Assembly (NCBI GenBank): GCA_007922305.1
Contig: ML677364.1
Span: forward strand, 20,257,326-20,321,325
DNA: 64,000 nucleotides
Origin: Dermatemys mawii
Lineage: Eukaryota; Chordata; Testudines; Dermatemydidae
Direction: 5' to 3'
Shown piece after piece: positions 1 to 12,500 of this stretch. Each line of letters begins with the position of its first letter. Positions within the stretch are counted from its first letter, which is position 1. The notes under the pieces are model-generated. The model made no database searches and was not told where the DNA came from. It saw nothing but the letters and a program-made list of their open reading frames with translations. Both the position numbers and the translations under genes were made by a program.

Positions 1-934
1 AAGGTAAATAAAAAGAATCCAACTATGCAATATTTGTTTTTAACAGGCACTCAGTCCACTTTGAATGTGAATATGAGTAATTTTACCACGTGTCCCATAT
101 TCAGCACAGGAAATATGGTCACCCTAACTTTAAATAAGTCACAGGACTTACACAACAAAGATCAAGAAATTAAAAAGACAAAACTAATATTTATACAAAG
201 GTCTGTAAAAAAAAAGACAACAGGAATAATGAATGAATTAAAATATAAAAGTATGTATCATAAGTAATAGTGCTGATCACATGTGGACTGTTCTTTAAAA
301 TATTATGTATAGTTATTTTCTATTTAATTAAAAAAGAGTTAAATTTAAAAATGTTTTACCTAGAAACTTGAACAGCTCTCAGCCTAGGCAAAATGGTTCA
401 AATCTCCTGGGCAGTTATGTAATTAGGTATATTTTTAAACAGGTTAAACAGAACATTATGTTATCCAAGATTAGCATGCAGCAATTCTGATCTCTTGAGT
501 AAATTCGTATTTAGAATCATTTAAAAATACATATTATATAAATGTTTCTATGGTGCCCTAGAAAGTCTAACAAATAGTTCTGGTTCCAGGCTCTGAAAAT
601 ATGACAGTAAGTAGGCCTGTCCTAAATAAAGTGCAAATGAGACCCCTATGATACAAAACAAAGCTAACCTCGAAGCACCAAATACGTATTTATGGAGTAC
701 TGAAATCTCAAATTGCAAATATTTGACTATTAAAATTTAACTGTTTGGTCAACCTCAGGTCCACCGTATATTTGAAAATAATATAACTGTTACCTACTCA
801 TGTTCTTCCAGAATTGTCTGTCAAACGATTTCCACATAAAGTTTATGGTGTTGTTCTTAAAAGAAGTTTGAATGATTTAGCTGGTGCCTTGCAGACTGCC
901 TCCCAAATTAGGTGCAGTCATCTAAACTAATTTA
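1..934. other. AT-rich stretch, no gene recognised
   Basis: No reading frame, splice pattern or repeat family could be recognised here. By synteny with human 2q11.2 the 3' end of INPP4A would be expected on this side of COA5, but no INPP4A exon was identified. Confidence 0.4.
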
Positions 935-1310
935 AGATTAGCAGCCGTGTTAGTCTGTATCTGTAAGTAAAACAAGAAATACTTTTGGCACCTTAGAGAC
1001 TAACCAGTTTATTTCAGCATAAGCTTTTGTGGGCTATAGCGCCTTCATCGGATGCATAGAATGGAACACCCACAACTAAGATGGATTTATATACACAGAA
1101 AGCAAAAAAAGTTGTAAATTACCGTACCAATTCTAGGAGGCTGTTTAATTTGGATGGGCCATTATCAGCAGCATTCAGAGTGTTGTCCTCCTTTAAGAGA
1201 GATTGTGGTACAGCCCTCTCATGTGAGTGCCCTTGACTCAGCAAGTCATATACAATCCACCACCCTACTACCTGCCACAGATAAGATTTGATTAACTTTA
1301 AGATATATAA
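935..1310 (-). mobile_element. Penelope-like retroelement fragment
   Basis: It begins with the AGCAGCCGTGTTAGTCTGTA terminal signature, followed by the 'caccttagagactaac' and 'ataagcttttgtgggcta' blocks and a GATGCAT block. The same block order recurs near 1960 and 20325. I recognise it as the terminal repeat region of the Penelope-like elements that are abundant in turtles. Only the terminal part is present, with no reverse transcriptase motif. The family call rests on memory of the repeat, and the strand is the likely coding sense. Confidence 0.6.
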
Positions 1311-1957
1311 CAAAGACTTGTCTTCTCCTCCACACCAAGATTTTCCTGCAGAAGGGAATGGGGCACATGCTGCCTAGCATTGTATCAACTTGTTTTATAC
1401 ATACTATGACATTTCATTCCATATTCTTTATGAAAATGTTTGATATGAATAGGACCTGAGATACACGTTATGCAAGATGGCTCGTGTTAAATATAATTGG
1501 CAAGGTTCTGATTTTCTGAATATGACTATCCAATGTGTACGCCTGTATCATTTCTGTATCTGAAGTTAGGAATATTAACTATGTATCTGTATTTCAAATG
1601 TGTTACTTTGGGTGTCACATCCCCTTCTCTCCAGTGCTTCAGGTACAACAATGGAAAAGCCAGACAAAGCTAATAGGCCATTAGCAGAGACAATGGACTG
1701 TGAAAGAGCTTAGTCTTCCTGTGGACACTGGAGACAGCCTATGAGCAATGGCTGCCACAGCCCGGCAGAGATATGGGTCTTGTCACCTGATACTAAACAT
1801 TACCTGGGACTTCTTGTAACTTTCCTCTGGAAGGGAAGGGGGGTCAAGTTTAGGAGAGGAGGATTCTCACTGTATGTAAATCCATCCAATTTAAAGGTGG
1901 GGAAGAAGGCAAAGGGGATTCCTCCTCCCCTCCATGGCTGTGTACCCAAGAAGAGGT
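1311..1957. other. Non-coding stretch, nothing recognised
   Basis: No exon or known repeat is visible. The short plus-strand frame at 1741-2028 has no recognisable domain and runs into the next Penelope fragment. Confidence 0.35.
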
Positions 1958-2195
1958 TTCAGAGTAGCAGCCATGTCAGTCTGTTTCTGCAAAAAGAAAA
2001 GGAGTACTTGTGGCACCTTAGAGACTAAACAAGCTTATTTAAGCATTTTACCAAAGAAGAAAGACCGCAAAAGCTACCTGAAGAAAAGGCATGGGGGGAG
2101 TCCGACTGAGACGGGGTCCAGACTGAAAAGGAATACAATGGGAGCTCTGAACCACAGAAACTTTGCAACCTGCCTAAAACACATTTAGGGTGAGA
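1958..2195 (-). mobile_element. Penelope-like retroelement fragment
   Basis: The terminal signature (AGCAGCCATGTCAGTCTG), an A-rich spacer and the 'gtggcaccttagagacta' block appear in the same order as in the copies at 935 and 20324. After about 2045 the similarity fades, so the 3' limit is approximate. Confidence 0.6.
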
Positions 2196-2214
2196 ATTTA
2201 CATTTTGTAAATTC

Positions 2215-2635
2215 CCTACCTCACCCCTCTGCATCTGGACCTCCACCCCGCCCTCATCCCACCTCCGCTGACGACCCTGCCCTCAGATCCCATCGCCAAG
2301 TCTTACCTCCTGCATTAGGACCCTTACTCCTGTAACCAGACCACCACCGGCTTAGGCCCTGCCCGCAAACTCCAACCCTGATAAGCCTCATCCCACCTGC
2401 ACCCAGACCCGCACCAAACCCACTCCCCAGCACACAGCCCCCCTACATTCACATGGACCACTCTGCAGAGTCCCATTTCCCCTGCATGCAGAACCCCACA
2501 ATGAGACCCTGTACATCCAGATCCCTCCTGCATCTGAACCCCGCACTGAGCCACCCACACCCAGATTGCCCCACACAGAACTCTCTCAATCCACATCTGG
2601 ATCCTCCTACACAAAGCCCCTTCACACTTGGAGGC
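2215..2635. repeat. Degenerate C-rich tandem repeat
   Basis: This is a C-rich stretch with poorly conserved units of roughly 35-40 bp built around CCTGCATCTGGA-like words and CCCCACAC-like words. The units have diverged too much to give an exact count. Overlapping open frames on both strands (for example 2324-2776 minus) follow from the low stop-codon density of the array and show no domain. Confidence 0.5.
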
Positions 2636-2830
2636 TGTCTGCTCACACCTGGTGCCAAGGGGCAGTGCTCTGAGGTGTTTCTGGAGCAGGCCCAGGCATT
2701 GCACTGTGTCAGGGGCAGCCTCACCCCTGAGTCTGTATCCTGGGGAGGGGGCTGCTGGTTGATCTCCCAGCTCCATGCTGCCAGTGCCCTGTACTCCCCA
2801 CTGTCATGCTGGACAAATTTGCATTTTTAA

Positions 2831-3924
2831 AATATTGTGTACTGAATTTGTTTTTTTTATTTTTTTTAGCACTGAATTCCCTCAGGAATAATACAAGATA
2901 GATTAGCACATACTATATATCTAAACATAGAGGAAAACTCCATAAGAAAAAATGTTTAAAGTTCTTGCACAAAATAACCACATTTTATCTATTTCAAAAA
3001 CTATCAAACCCTTAAAAAAAAAACAAAAAAACACCTCATTACAAACATCCAGCCATTCTTGAGGCTGGCCTTCTAATGTATGTATTAATTACCCATTAGA
3101 GAAGGTAGGCAAAAGCTAGGCTAGCTATCTTTATCCTTACACTCATTTCCTGATTTACATGTCCTATGCTCTAGTTTGCTAATCAGGTTGGCTAAAATTA
3201 TTTTGATTTCCCCCATTTTAAGAGTTAAATTATAATTTTTGAGGTTATTTGGCTTCTAAAGAGCTCAAAAAGAAAAAGATTTCCCTCAAAGCAGCTACTT
3301 TTAAACTGCTTTAATGTTAGCTGAAAAATACTAAGGATATAGCTAATTTAACCAAATATTGCATACATCAAACTATTTTTTGGACTAGTACTTTTTCACA
3401 TTTAATGTGACTCCTTGCTTGTTTTATCTTATGTTTAGANNNNNNNNNNACAAAGGTGCCCTGATTGTAAGGTTCAACTATTCAAAGCAAAGATGTCTGG
3501 GTTAGAGCACCAATGCATGTTGTAGCTGATTTTATGTTTGTTTTTAAAGTTCATCTTGAAAGAACTCTGAGAAACTATTGGAGAGTTTTCTTATTAAATA
3601 CAGAGTTAAGTACTGAGTATTAAAAAGCCTTTTCCAGCAATTAGTGCTTAGGTAAACCTAAGTTTTGGTTACAGTGTTTTGCGTGTACCTTACTTTGTTT
3701 AATTACTGGTATAAATCTTGTTTTGTCACCAAGATGGACCATGGCTTAGATAAAAGGGTATATAAAGTGGCAAATTGCCTAATTTGGTCCCCCTGGAGCC
3801 ATACTACAATAAGAACAGAAGTAAAGGAAACCCGTGAATAGTTATAAGAAAACTGAGTGGCAATATTAGGCTTGATAAACTGGTAAAAAAATGCCAATTG
3901 ACCACCTATTTGATCACACTCAAA
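2831..3924. other. AT-rich non-coding stretch with assembly gap
   Basis: No gene or repeat family is recognised. A run of ten N at 3440-3449 marks an assembly gap of unknown true length. Confidence 0.5.
3440..3449. other. Assembly gap (10 N)
   Basis: Ten consecutive N characters. Confidence 0.99.
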
Positions 3925-3926
3925 TA

Positions 3927-4804
3927 CAGTAACTCCTATCTTAACATTGTAGTTATGTTCTTGAAAAATGCAACTTTAAGCAAAATGATATTAAGTGAAT
4001 CCAATTTCCCCATAAGAACGAATATAAATGTGGGAGGGAGGAGGGGCTAGGATTCCAGGGATTTTTTTTTTTTTTGCAGACAAAAGACATTATGTACGTA
4101 TACAGTACAAGTTTAAAACAGTGCAATACAAGTATAAGTTTTAAACAATTTAATACTCGACTCAGCAATGATGATTGTGAAGCTTGGTTGAGGAGGAGGA
4201 GTCAGAGGGTGAAAGAGGGTGGATTGTCCCGCTGTTCCTCTTGCTGTTCTTTCTAGAGTGCCAGGGGGTGCTCTACCCCCAGCTCTGCCCCCAATTCCAT
4301 CCCTTCACCCAAGGCCCCACCTCACTTCTTCCTGCCCCTGCTCAACCCCTTCCTCCCAACCACACATCCTCACTCCTCCCCACCCTCCTGAACGCTGAGA
4401 AACAGCCAATCGCTGTAGGTGGAAGATGTGGGGGGGGAGGCTGCACACCACATCCTTGTTCCTCCCCCTAGAGCCTCCTGAACACAGCTGATTCCTGCTG
4501 GTGGAAGGGAGGAGGTGCTGAGCGAAGGGCACACTGTCAGAAGGGAGGTGCTGGGTGCTAGTGGAGAGGTGCTGATGCGGGGCTGCTAGCCCACCCTGGT
4601 TCCAAACCCCCACCCGCTAGCTCCGAGGGGCTGCTCTTCTAGAGAATCCTGCAAGTAGTGGACAAAGTATTGTACTAGCAGGTAGCAGCCAAAGCATGTT
4701 ATAAGCGAACATTGCACAACTTTATATGAGTATGTTCTCTAATAGATCAGCAATGTAACAACGAAACAAAGTTAACCGGGACAACATTAAGCGAGGAGTT
4801 ACTG
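3927..4804. mobile_element. Tigger/mariner-like DNA transposon, non-autonomous
   Basis: The left end is CAGTAACTCCTATCTTAA and the right end reads, on the other strand, CAGTAACTCCTCGCTTAA. The element is bounded on both sides by TA (3925-3926 and 4805-4806), the target duplication used by Tc1/mariner and pogo/Tigger elements. A second copy in opposite orientation lies at 33617-34615. The interior is G/C-rich and carries no transposase frame. The superfamily is inferred from the TA duplication and TIR style. Confidence 0.7.
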
Positions 4805-4806
4805 TA

Positions 4807-6259
4807 CTGTCACATGTTCCAGCAAGAACACTGATGTAGGTGGCTGCCTACATTTTTTATTGCATTATGGTGCCATTCTTCCATTTTTTAGAACTTGGTT
4901 TCATTGTGTTTTGCATTGTTCTAAGATGAAATAACTCAGTTAATTTTTTTTTTTTGTAGTTAGGAGTAAATATCTGAGCTAAGCCTATCAAAAGCAAAGT
5001 CTTCCTCTCTTTTGTTACGGTTGTTCCCATTCTAATAAATTAGTGCTCTAAAATATATGACAAGTCAACTAACCAATTATTTTTGGACCTGTGAAATGCT
5101 TATCTCTAGGCAGCATATATCATATAGAACTCCTTCCAGTACTTACATGTTACAGACAGATCTGGCACTAGGAGGAGACATCCTTGATTTAAAAATCCAA
5201 AATACCAAAACCATTTTTCCTTTCTCCCCATTTATAGTTTAGTCTTCCAGTTGAACTACATTATGACTTATGCAATTATACAAACTTGTGAATTAAATTG
5301 TACAAAAGGAACATGTGGAAATGCTAAGAGTTTAAAAACAAGTTTACCATAGAAAACCAGTCATAATTCAAATGAATGTAAATGACAATTTGAAAATTAT
5401 AAACCCGTATATACATTTCAGAGTACAGAAAGGAATAAGAATGCAGGAATAAGAAAAAAATTATAAACATTATAAACCACAAACTTTAATACAAAGTTAA
5501 GAAAACGTGATTTTGAATTGTGGTCAAGTGTGTAAAGCATACTTGTTTGGGTGGTAAGGGGGAAGTCCAGCATAACCTTAAAGGAATCTAGAGGCTGTTG
5601 TCGGCACACTATGATAAAAATGACAACCAATATCTCTTCAGCTGCATGTCTGGGTGAAAAACATGACATTTAATTAATTACTCTTACTCCTTATATGCAA
5701 CTTTTCAGCTATATACTAGTACTGGTCAGATGAAGTATATTTTTTTTTGAAAGGGGTGGTGGTTTTTCAAAAAGAACACTTTCAGACAAACATATTTTAA
5801 CTTTTAAGAGTAACCCCAACTTTAATTTAGCTCTTCAGTAGTGAAAGCTACAATGTATGAATGAACTTACACCAACCATCATATTAAAAACGTAATTTGG
5901 TGGAAGGATGAAGAGATGATGTCACAGTTCTTGGGGACTGGTCAGCTACCAACTTCACTCTAATAAACTGGAACACCTCACCACTAAGCAATCTAAGCCA
6001 TTCTTTCCCCAAAGGCTAACCTGTACATTTCAGTGTATGTTAGCCCTGCCAACCTGGGAAACAAGAGACCTATCTTAGGTTCCTTGAATGATACTGCAGA
6101 ACATTACGCAATCAGCCTACCAATTTCATAATATTTCATTCTGACAATGTTTTATGATCTTAGATAAAACTATAAACCTAAAAACTGAAAGGAAACCTTA
6201 ATTTCAAAACAAATTGACTCAGTTAAAGATCGCAAAATCAAAAATAGGTTGTAGCATAG
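4807..6259. other. Intergenic stretch downstream of COA5
   Basis: AT-rich sequence with no exon or repeat family recognised. It lies beyond the likely COA5 polyadenylation site. Confidence 0.4.
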
Positions 6260-6265
6260 TTTATT
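6260..6265 (-). terminator. COA5: Probable COA5 polyadenylation signal AATAAA
   Basis: The minus strand reads AATAAA about 250 nt after the COA5 stop codon. It is the nearest canonical signal noticed, and later signals cannot be excluded. Confidence 0.5.
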
Positions 6266-6510
6266 TAAAATGCATTAGGACATATCATATCACATCACTC
6301 CAAACTGCCAGCCTAATGTTAGTTTTCTTCTTAGTATTCTAGGTGCATGTCAGCCTCAATCTATCAGAGTTCTTGAAAGCTGGTATTTTCCATGAGAATA
6401 CTTCAGGACTGGGAGGATGTAGCAGATGTACTCTTATTTTAGTCTTTGTATTTTGCTTAAAGCACTGATGCACCCACAACTCCCCATGCATGGCTCTCTT
6501 CACAAAGTCT

Positions 6511-6552
6511 TCAGTATCCCTTCTTTCCTCTGAATCTTGCTCTGGCATCCAA
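6511..6552 (-). CDS. COA5: COA5 coding exon 3 (terminal)
   Basis: The acceptor is CCTTTAG, followed by TTG GAT GCC AGA. It encodes LDARARFRGKKGY and a TGA stop, the conserved COA5 C-terminus. Confidence 0.95.
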   Translation of the reverse strand: MDARARFRGKKGY

Positions 6553-9500
6553 CTAAAGGTTGAAGAATAATTAAGTAAACATATTGCAAAATGTAAAATA
6601 CTATTATTAGAACTGCTTTGAAGCACCTGTGTTTCTATTTCTAACACTTTACAAACAAGGATACAGTAAAGAAAAAGTCACTGAAGAGAATAAATGGTTT
6701 CTCCATAAAAAGACAAGACTGGCGTAACAGTACAGGTTGCATGGTCTTCAGAAATCTTAATTAATTCTAGGTGACTGATTGCATGATAGTGCTAGACTTC
6801 AGATTTGCTGAACAAAATAATAGTACATGGTATGATAGAGTCGGGAGAGTGAGGAAGGTGTGTACATGGGGTAGTGTAGAGAATACTCAATAGTCCTATA
6901 TTACTGATCATCATTCATGATCTGGAGAATATGGTAAATAGGAAATTCAGATTAAGTTAAAATGGAAGGTGTTGCCAATACCGGTGAGGCCAGGATAATA
7001 TAAAAAGGAACCTACAGAGTCTATAAATATGGGTAAAAAACAAAGTGAGATTCAATTTAGGAAAAATCCAAGCTAACACTTAAGGGAAATAATACATGGA
7101 TATATAATTGGAGGGAAAAGCCTAAAGATTTACTGTACACCAACATTTCCTAAAACTGAGCATGAATAGCTGGTGTACTGCAGATAATTTTTAGTACTGC
7201 AGAAAGATATGGCAGAAAGAAGCGCCACATTATTTTGGCCTGGCATTGTTCCTCTGAGCTTAAGTTTTCTGTCTTCAAGTTTGCGATGACTGAGTCTTGA
7301 ATCCAACAATAATTCAGCTAGTATGTTCTACACACTTATATTTGAGGAACAGATTACTACTGTGCATAATCATTAACTAGAATTCACTGCTATAGCACAA
7401 GAAAAAAGCTACATAAATATAAGATTGACCATATTACACTAGTCACCATACCATGTGTAGGAAGAGGAACGTATGCACTCCCTGCCCATTTGCGTATCTA
7501 ATTTCTAGCACAAAAGCATACTTTATTCTTTACCCAGCTGCTGATCATCTTATGTCCATAAGTATGACAACTGAAAACCCTAATTATTTTAATTGGTTGT
7601 TGCCTTTTAATTGGTCAACAAAAACATCTTTTTTCTTATATTACAGGACTGGTTAAGCAGAAGTACACAAATAGCCTTTTCCATTACATTCCTATTTAAA
7701 TATAATCTTCATCTCTCAGTCTTTTCCCTTCCAGACTAAATAATCTAATTGACAGGTTCTCAAAGAGGGGGACAAGGCCCCTGGAGAGTAGGCAGGGAAT
7801 GGATTCTGGGGGGCATGAGATACTTGAGGGGAGAAAAAAAACAACACAAAACCTTACTGTGCACGTTTTACCACAGCAATGAACAACTAGCAAAGCTGAT
7901 TCCTCCAGACATATTAGGTCCTCAGATAACGCTGTGCTTTTTGACGGATTTCTGTTAAGCTTGTATAGCATTATACATAGCAGTTACCATCTGTGAGTTA
8001 ATCCGTTCACTATAATGCGATGTGCACACGTAATTGTGAGCATCGGCCACAATCGCAGGTTTCTTTTGCTATTACAATGGATCGTTGGCACTGTTTAAAT
8101 CAAAATGCCTTACTCGCTTTAATATTTACTGAGAAGTGCATGTTTTTTTTCTAATCTGTGTATGTATTTGTGTTGTGGGCAGGGAGGCATAAACTATTAG
8201 ACACAAAGAAGAGGGGTGCGATCAATTATGTTTGAGAACCATCTACCTAGTCTTTTTGATCTGTCCTTGTTACATACTGAACTATAATGAGAAATATTTG
8301 AAAATCGTTACAGGATTGTTGTAGACATGCTGGAGAGTAAATAATATGTTTGAAGACACTTTTGTAGCATATTTCTAGCTTAATTCCATTTTCCTCTCTA
8401 GCTGAATTATGACAGTTTCCACTGGAGAGGGGTTGAAGGCTGTGAGGCTACAGCAGTAGAGTGGGATGAAAGATCTTAGGTATGTTCCACTTCTGTATCC
8501 CTCCTTAATCTAAAGCTAAAACCAGGGTTTATTCATTATAGAGCAAAGGAACATGTTAGGTAAGACCAAAAGCAGGCTGTGTCTCCATCATGTGTGGAAT
8601 GGTTTGATATCAACTTTGCTGTCTCTACCCTATTTTTAAATAAACTTTATGGCAGCGTAAGTCAACATTTTGACACAAGAAACTCATAGTCAGGCTGGTG
8701 AAACTTCTTTTCTAGGTAGGTATTTATAATAGGCCTCTTGTTGTGGTACTTGAGCACTCACTCTCAAAAGGAGTGTTTGTCACTCAATCTTAAAACTGAC
8801 TTACATCTCCTTAAATTAACAGTCATCCAATTAGTAACTAAGTACATTACAGTAAAACTTCAAGTGGAAAGCAGACGTCCATTACTACAGTAAAATGATC
8901 TTTCAATGAGTTTCCTTTAAACTTAAATCAATGTCCCCCAGTTCTGTTTCCTCCAATGATCTCAAAAAGATAAGATTTAAGGTATGGCTAATTATCATTC
9001 TTAAATATTAAAAAGCTATTTTACCTATTGATCTTTCCTTTTTAAAATAACCCCAATTTTATTAATCATTTTCTATTTTTACTGTAGATGTCACGCTCTT
9101 AGCCTTCTCCAATTTAAATATGAATATCTTGTTGGATTATACCAACAACCTAATTCCTTTTTTTGCTTGAGTGCAAAAGATGTGCTATACTAATGTTCAC
9201 ATGACCTAACATTTATTAAGGACCAATTACAATTATAACAAGTAAGGAGTTATTCTATTTCGTGATCTCAGTTTCATTAATTTCAATGGTGTCTTCCTCC
9301 TCATCAGAATCTTTAAGAAAAAAAAAACACACTGGCAACAAAGACTAAAAACAATCAAATTAATCACTTACCATTGACCTTTTGCACTCAAAAAACGAAA
9401 CCTGTAAACTTCTGCAGTGTCCTTCCTTCAAGCATTGTTTGGGGCTTTTTCCTTCCTGTCACATGAAACATAATAGGATAAGAATCCAGAGTACTTCTTC

Positions 9501-12500
9501 AGTGGAAAGGACACTACAGACAAGGCACCACTAAAAAGTCCTGTGCACACTGCTGAAACTCTGTGCAAGCTCCTTTAATTTGTGTTCTTTGCTATTCCAG
9601 GTAAGTGGACCTGAGAGCTGCAAAAGTCCAGATAATAATTCTTCCCTTCCTCCCCACACTCCCAAGACACGTTCTTGTATCAGTAAAATGAAGACTAGGA
9701 TGGATAAAGACCAATGATATAAAAAAATTCTGATTTTTTTATTTAAATCAGATTTTTTGATAAAATGCTTTTTGAGGGAAAAAACCTATCTAAAGATAGT
9801 TTTAATTAAGATGAGATAGCTATAATGTATCATGGAATAGGGATTATCATTGAGCTATAATGTATCATGGAATAGGGATTATAAATTCTAATTCTATAGT
9901 ATGAGACAATATAGTCTGGTAACGTTTAAGTAAAGTTTTATAAATGAGTTCCAATAGTTCATGAATTAGGGACCCAATTTTATGGGAGTTCAGGGGCTTT
10001 GGTATAGATTATTTAGGTTAATCTTTCTATCTTCCCAATGGGACTCAGTGCTCAGTCTAGAAGATACCATCAGAGATGCTTAGTTTTGAAGTTCTCAAAC
10101 TGTAATTTGTGTCTCCAGACATGCTTGCTAACAGCAAAAACGGTTTTAAATAAATATATAGAAAGACATGAGAAATAAGAGAGCTCAACCGTATTGTCCC
10201 TCTGCAAATTTGTGAACACAGAGTCAACCCCTTACCTCTCCCTAAAAGTGAAAAGTTTCAAAAAGTTCAATGGGTAGAAGATTGTTGGGGGAGGAATAGA
10301 TCTGGACAAGGAGAAGTAGTCTGAAGATAAACATGAGAAGGGAGGGACAGGCAATAGAAACAAAAGTGAAACTGTTTGAGCAGCATATTCAAGAAGTTTT
10401 GAGGTCTTTCTGAGTGTAGCTTTCACTGATTTGAGATCTACCATACCAGTTTCTCACTAGAAGGAAAAACCTATAATGGCAGCAGGCTATAAAAGAGACC
10501 CAGTTTGGGGATATTTTAATGAAGTTCCTTTATCTGTGGGTAAGACAGGCATGCGTGCAAAATGCAACCAGTGCAACAAAGAAATGCAAGGCATGGTTGC
10601 CCGAATGAAACATCATGAGAAGTGTTCCTTCTCAGGAGGAAGCTGCATTGACGATGATGAAAGGAACAGGTCTGAACATGCAGGATCTTCAGGTTGGTAA
10701 ACTTTTTAATTTCATACTTCTTTCTTCAGGACTGTCTTCCTTCTGGACTATACTTGAATTCTCATATCTGAGCAAAAAATATAGTTGTTACTCTATGGTA
10801 CTATCATTTTAGATGCACTTGTGATAAAAAGTAAGCTGAAACAGGCAGACCTTCCTTTTACAATTTCATATTTAAAGTAGTACTGAGTGTCAGTGAATGC
10901 AATGCGTAATATTAAATGAGCAGTATGGCAATAATAATTAAATAACTGCATTGACTTATTTTGTTTAGGAGAATTCATCCTCAGCAAGGATTCTGAAGAC
11001 TAACCACCTTCAAGGTTTCAGAGTTATTTGCCAATGATAGTGTTTCAGTCATATCATGTATGTCACCCGTAGCAAAAAGAAAAAAAATTCCATTGTCCAG
11101 AAACAACCATAGATAAGATTGTGACAGGAACCAGCACATTCCAAAAAGAGGTAACTGATGAAAAAATTGCTGTTTGTTTACGCAACAAACTCTCTTTTCT
11201 GTATGACTGAGAACCCACTCTTCATTAGCATGGTTCAGTCATTCCAACAGAGCAGATGTCACAGGCAAACTGCTGGATAAAGTGTATCAAAAAGAAACTG
11301 AGCAGTGTGCAAAAAGTCTGGAGAGTAAAATTGTTAACCTGAGTCTTGAAAGGTGGAGCAATATCCACAATGATCTTGTTTGTGCTTGTGTGACAACAGA
11401 AAAGGGAATGTGTTCCTTACAGAAACAACTGATACATCAGGAAATGCATACGCAGCAGAATACTTACAAGTAGTAGTAGTAGTAGTAAAAGCTATAACAA
11501 ACTGTGACAAAAAATTCAAATGTCTAATACGCAGCTTGGTCACAGACAATGCTGCAAATGTATCCCAGCTGAGAAGAAATTTAGAAGAGAGTGAAGAGAG
11601 TCCCAGGCTGATTACATACAATTGTGGTGCTCATTTGAGGCACCTCGTAGCCAAAGACTTCAGTGTTCAAGAACTAAAGGCTAATGTTGTTGAAATTGCA
11701 AAATACTTCCGTAACTACTCCTTTGCAGTACCTGCTCTGCAAAAAGTGGGAGGAACCAAGCTAACTCTCTCACAAGACATGTGATGGAACTCAGTAGTGG
11801 ACTGTTTTGAGCACTATATCAAGAACTGGCCTTATCTGATGACAGTTTGTGAACAAAACTGTCACAGCCAAAGATCTCAACATTGAGTTTAAGAGCAATG
11901 TTGAACACATGCTGAATACCTTGAAGCCTATTTTTGTAGCCTTGAACAAAATGAAGGCAAACAGCTGTTTTAGTGCTGACACTGTGGAAATCTGCAAGGA
12001 ACTGAGTGAGATATTAAAAGAGAGAATAAGCAGTGACGGAGTTAAATTAGAAGCATTAAAAAAAATGAATGGGACGATCACTATCTCCAGCTTATTTTCT
12101 TGCAAATATTCTCGATACTCAGTACCAGCGTTAACCCTTAACTGCTGAAGAAGAGGAATTGGCTATGACATGGACATCCAGCAATCATCCTTTCATAAAT
12201 CCAACTATAATAAACTTCAGAGCTAAGGGTGAACTATTAAAGAAATATATGTTTGTGATGATGTTTTATAGAAAGTCACATTAGTAAACTGGTAGAAGTC
12301 ACTTCAGCACTTGGATTCAGTGACTGTTGAAGTGATAATCTCACTGTTAACAGCAGTAGCTTCTTCATCTGCTAGTGTAGAAAGAATATTCTCTTCCTTT
12401 GGGACTAATTCATTCCAAACTGAGAAATCATTCGGGAACTGAAAAAGCAGGAAAGCTTGTTTTTCTTTTCCAAATTATGAACAAACAGGAAGATAAAGGT

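Larger units (their letters stand above)
6553..9371 (-). other. COA5: COA5 intron 2
   Basis: Non-coding and AT-rich. It contains a probable hAT-type fragment at about 7755-8240 and, close to exon 2, an exon-like acidic reading frame at 9260-9316 that is unexplained (see findings). Nothing else was recognised. Confidence 0.8.

Noticed and set aside
2324..2776. 150-codon minus-strand open frame
   Set aside because: It lies largely in the degenerate C-rich array, with compositional bias and no family resemblance.
1..6250. INPP4A 3' exons expected from synteny
   Set aside because: No matching coding sequence was seen. The gene may end outside the window.
9197..9371. Alternative COA5 terminal exon joined directly to exon 2
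   Set aside because: The phase-0 join gives a basic unrelated tail, the intron would be only 55 bp, and the conserved COA5 C-terminus is clearly encoded at 6511-6552. It is kept only as a finding.
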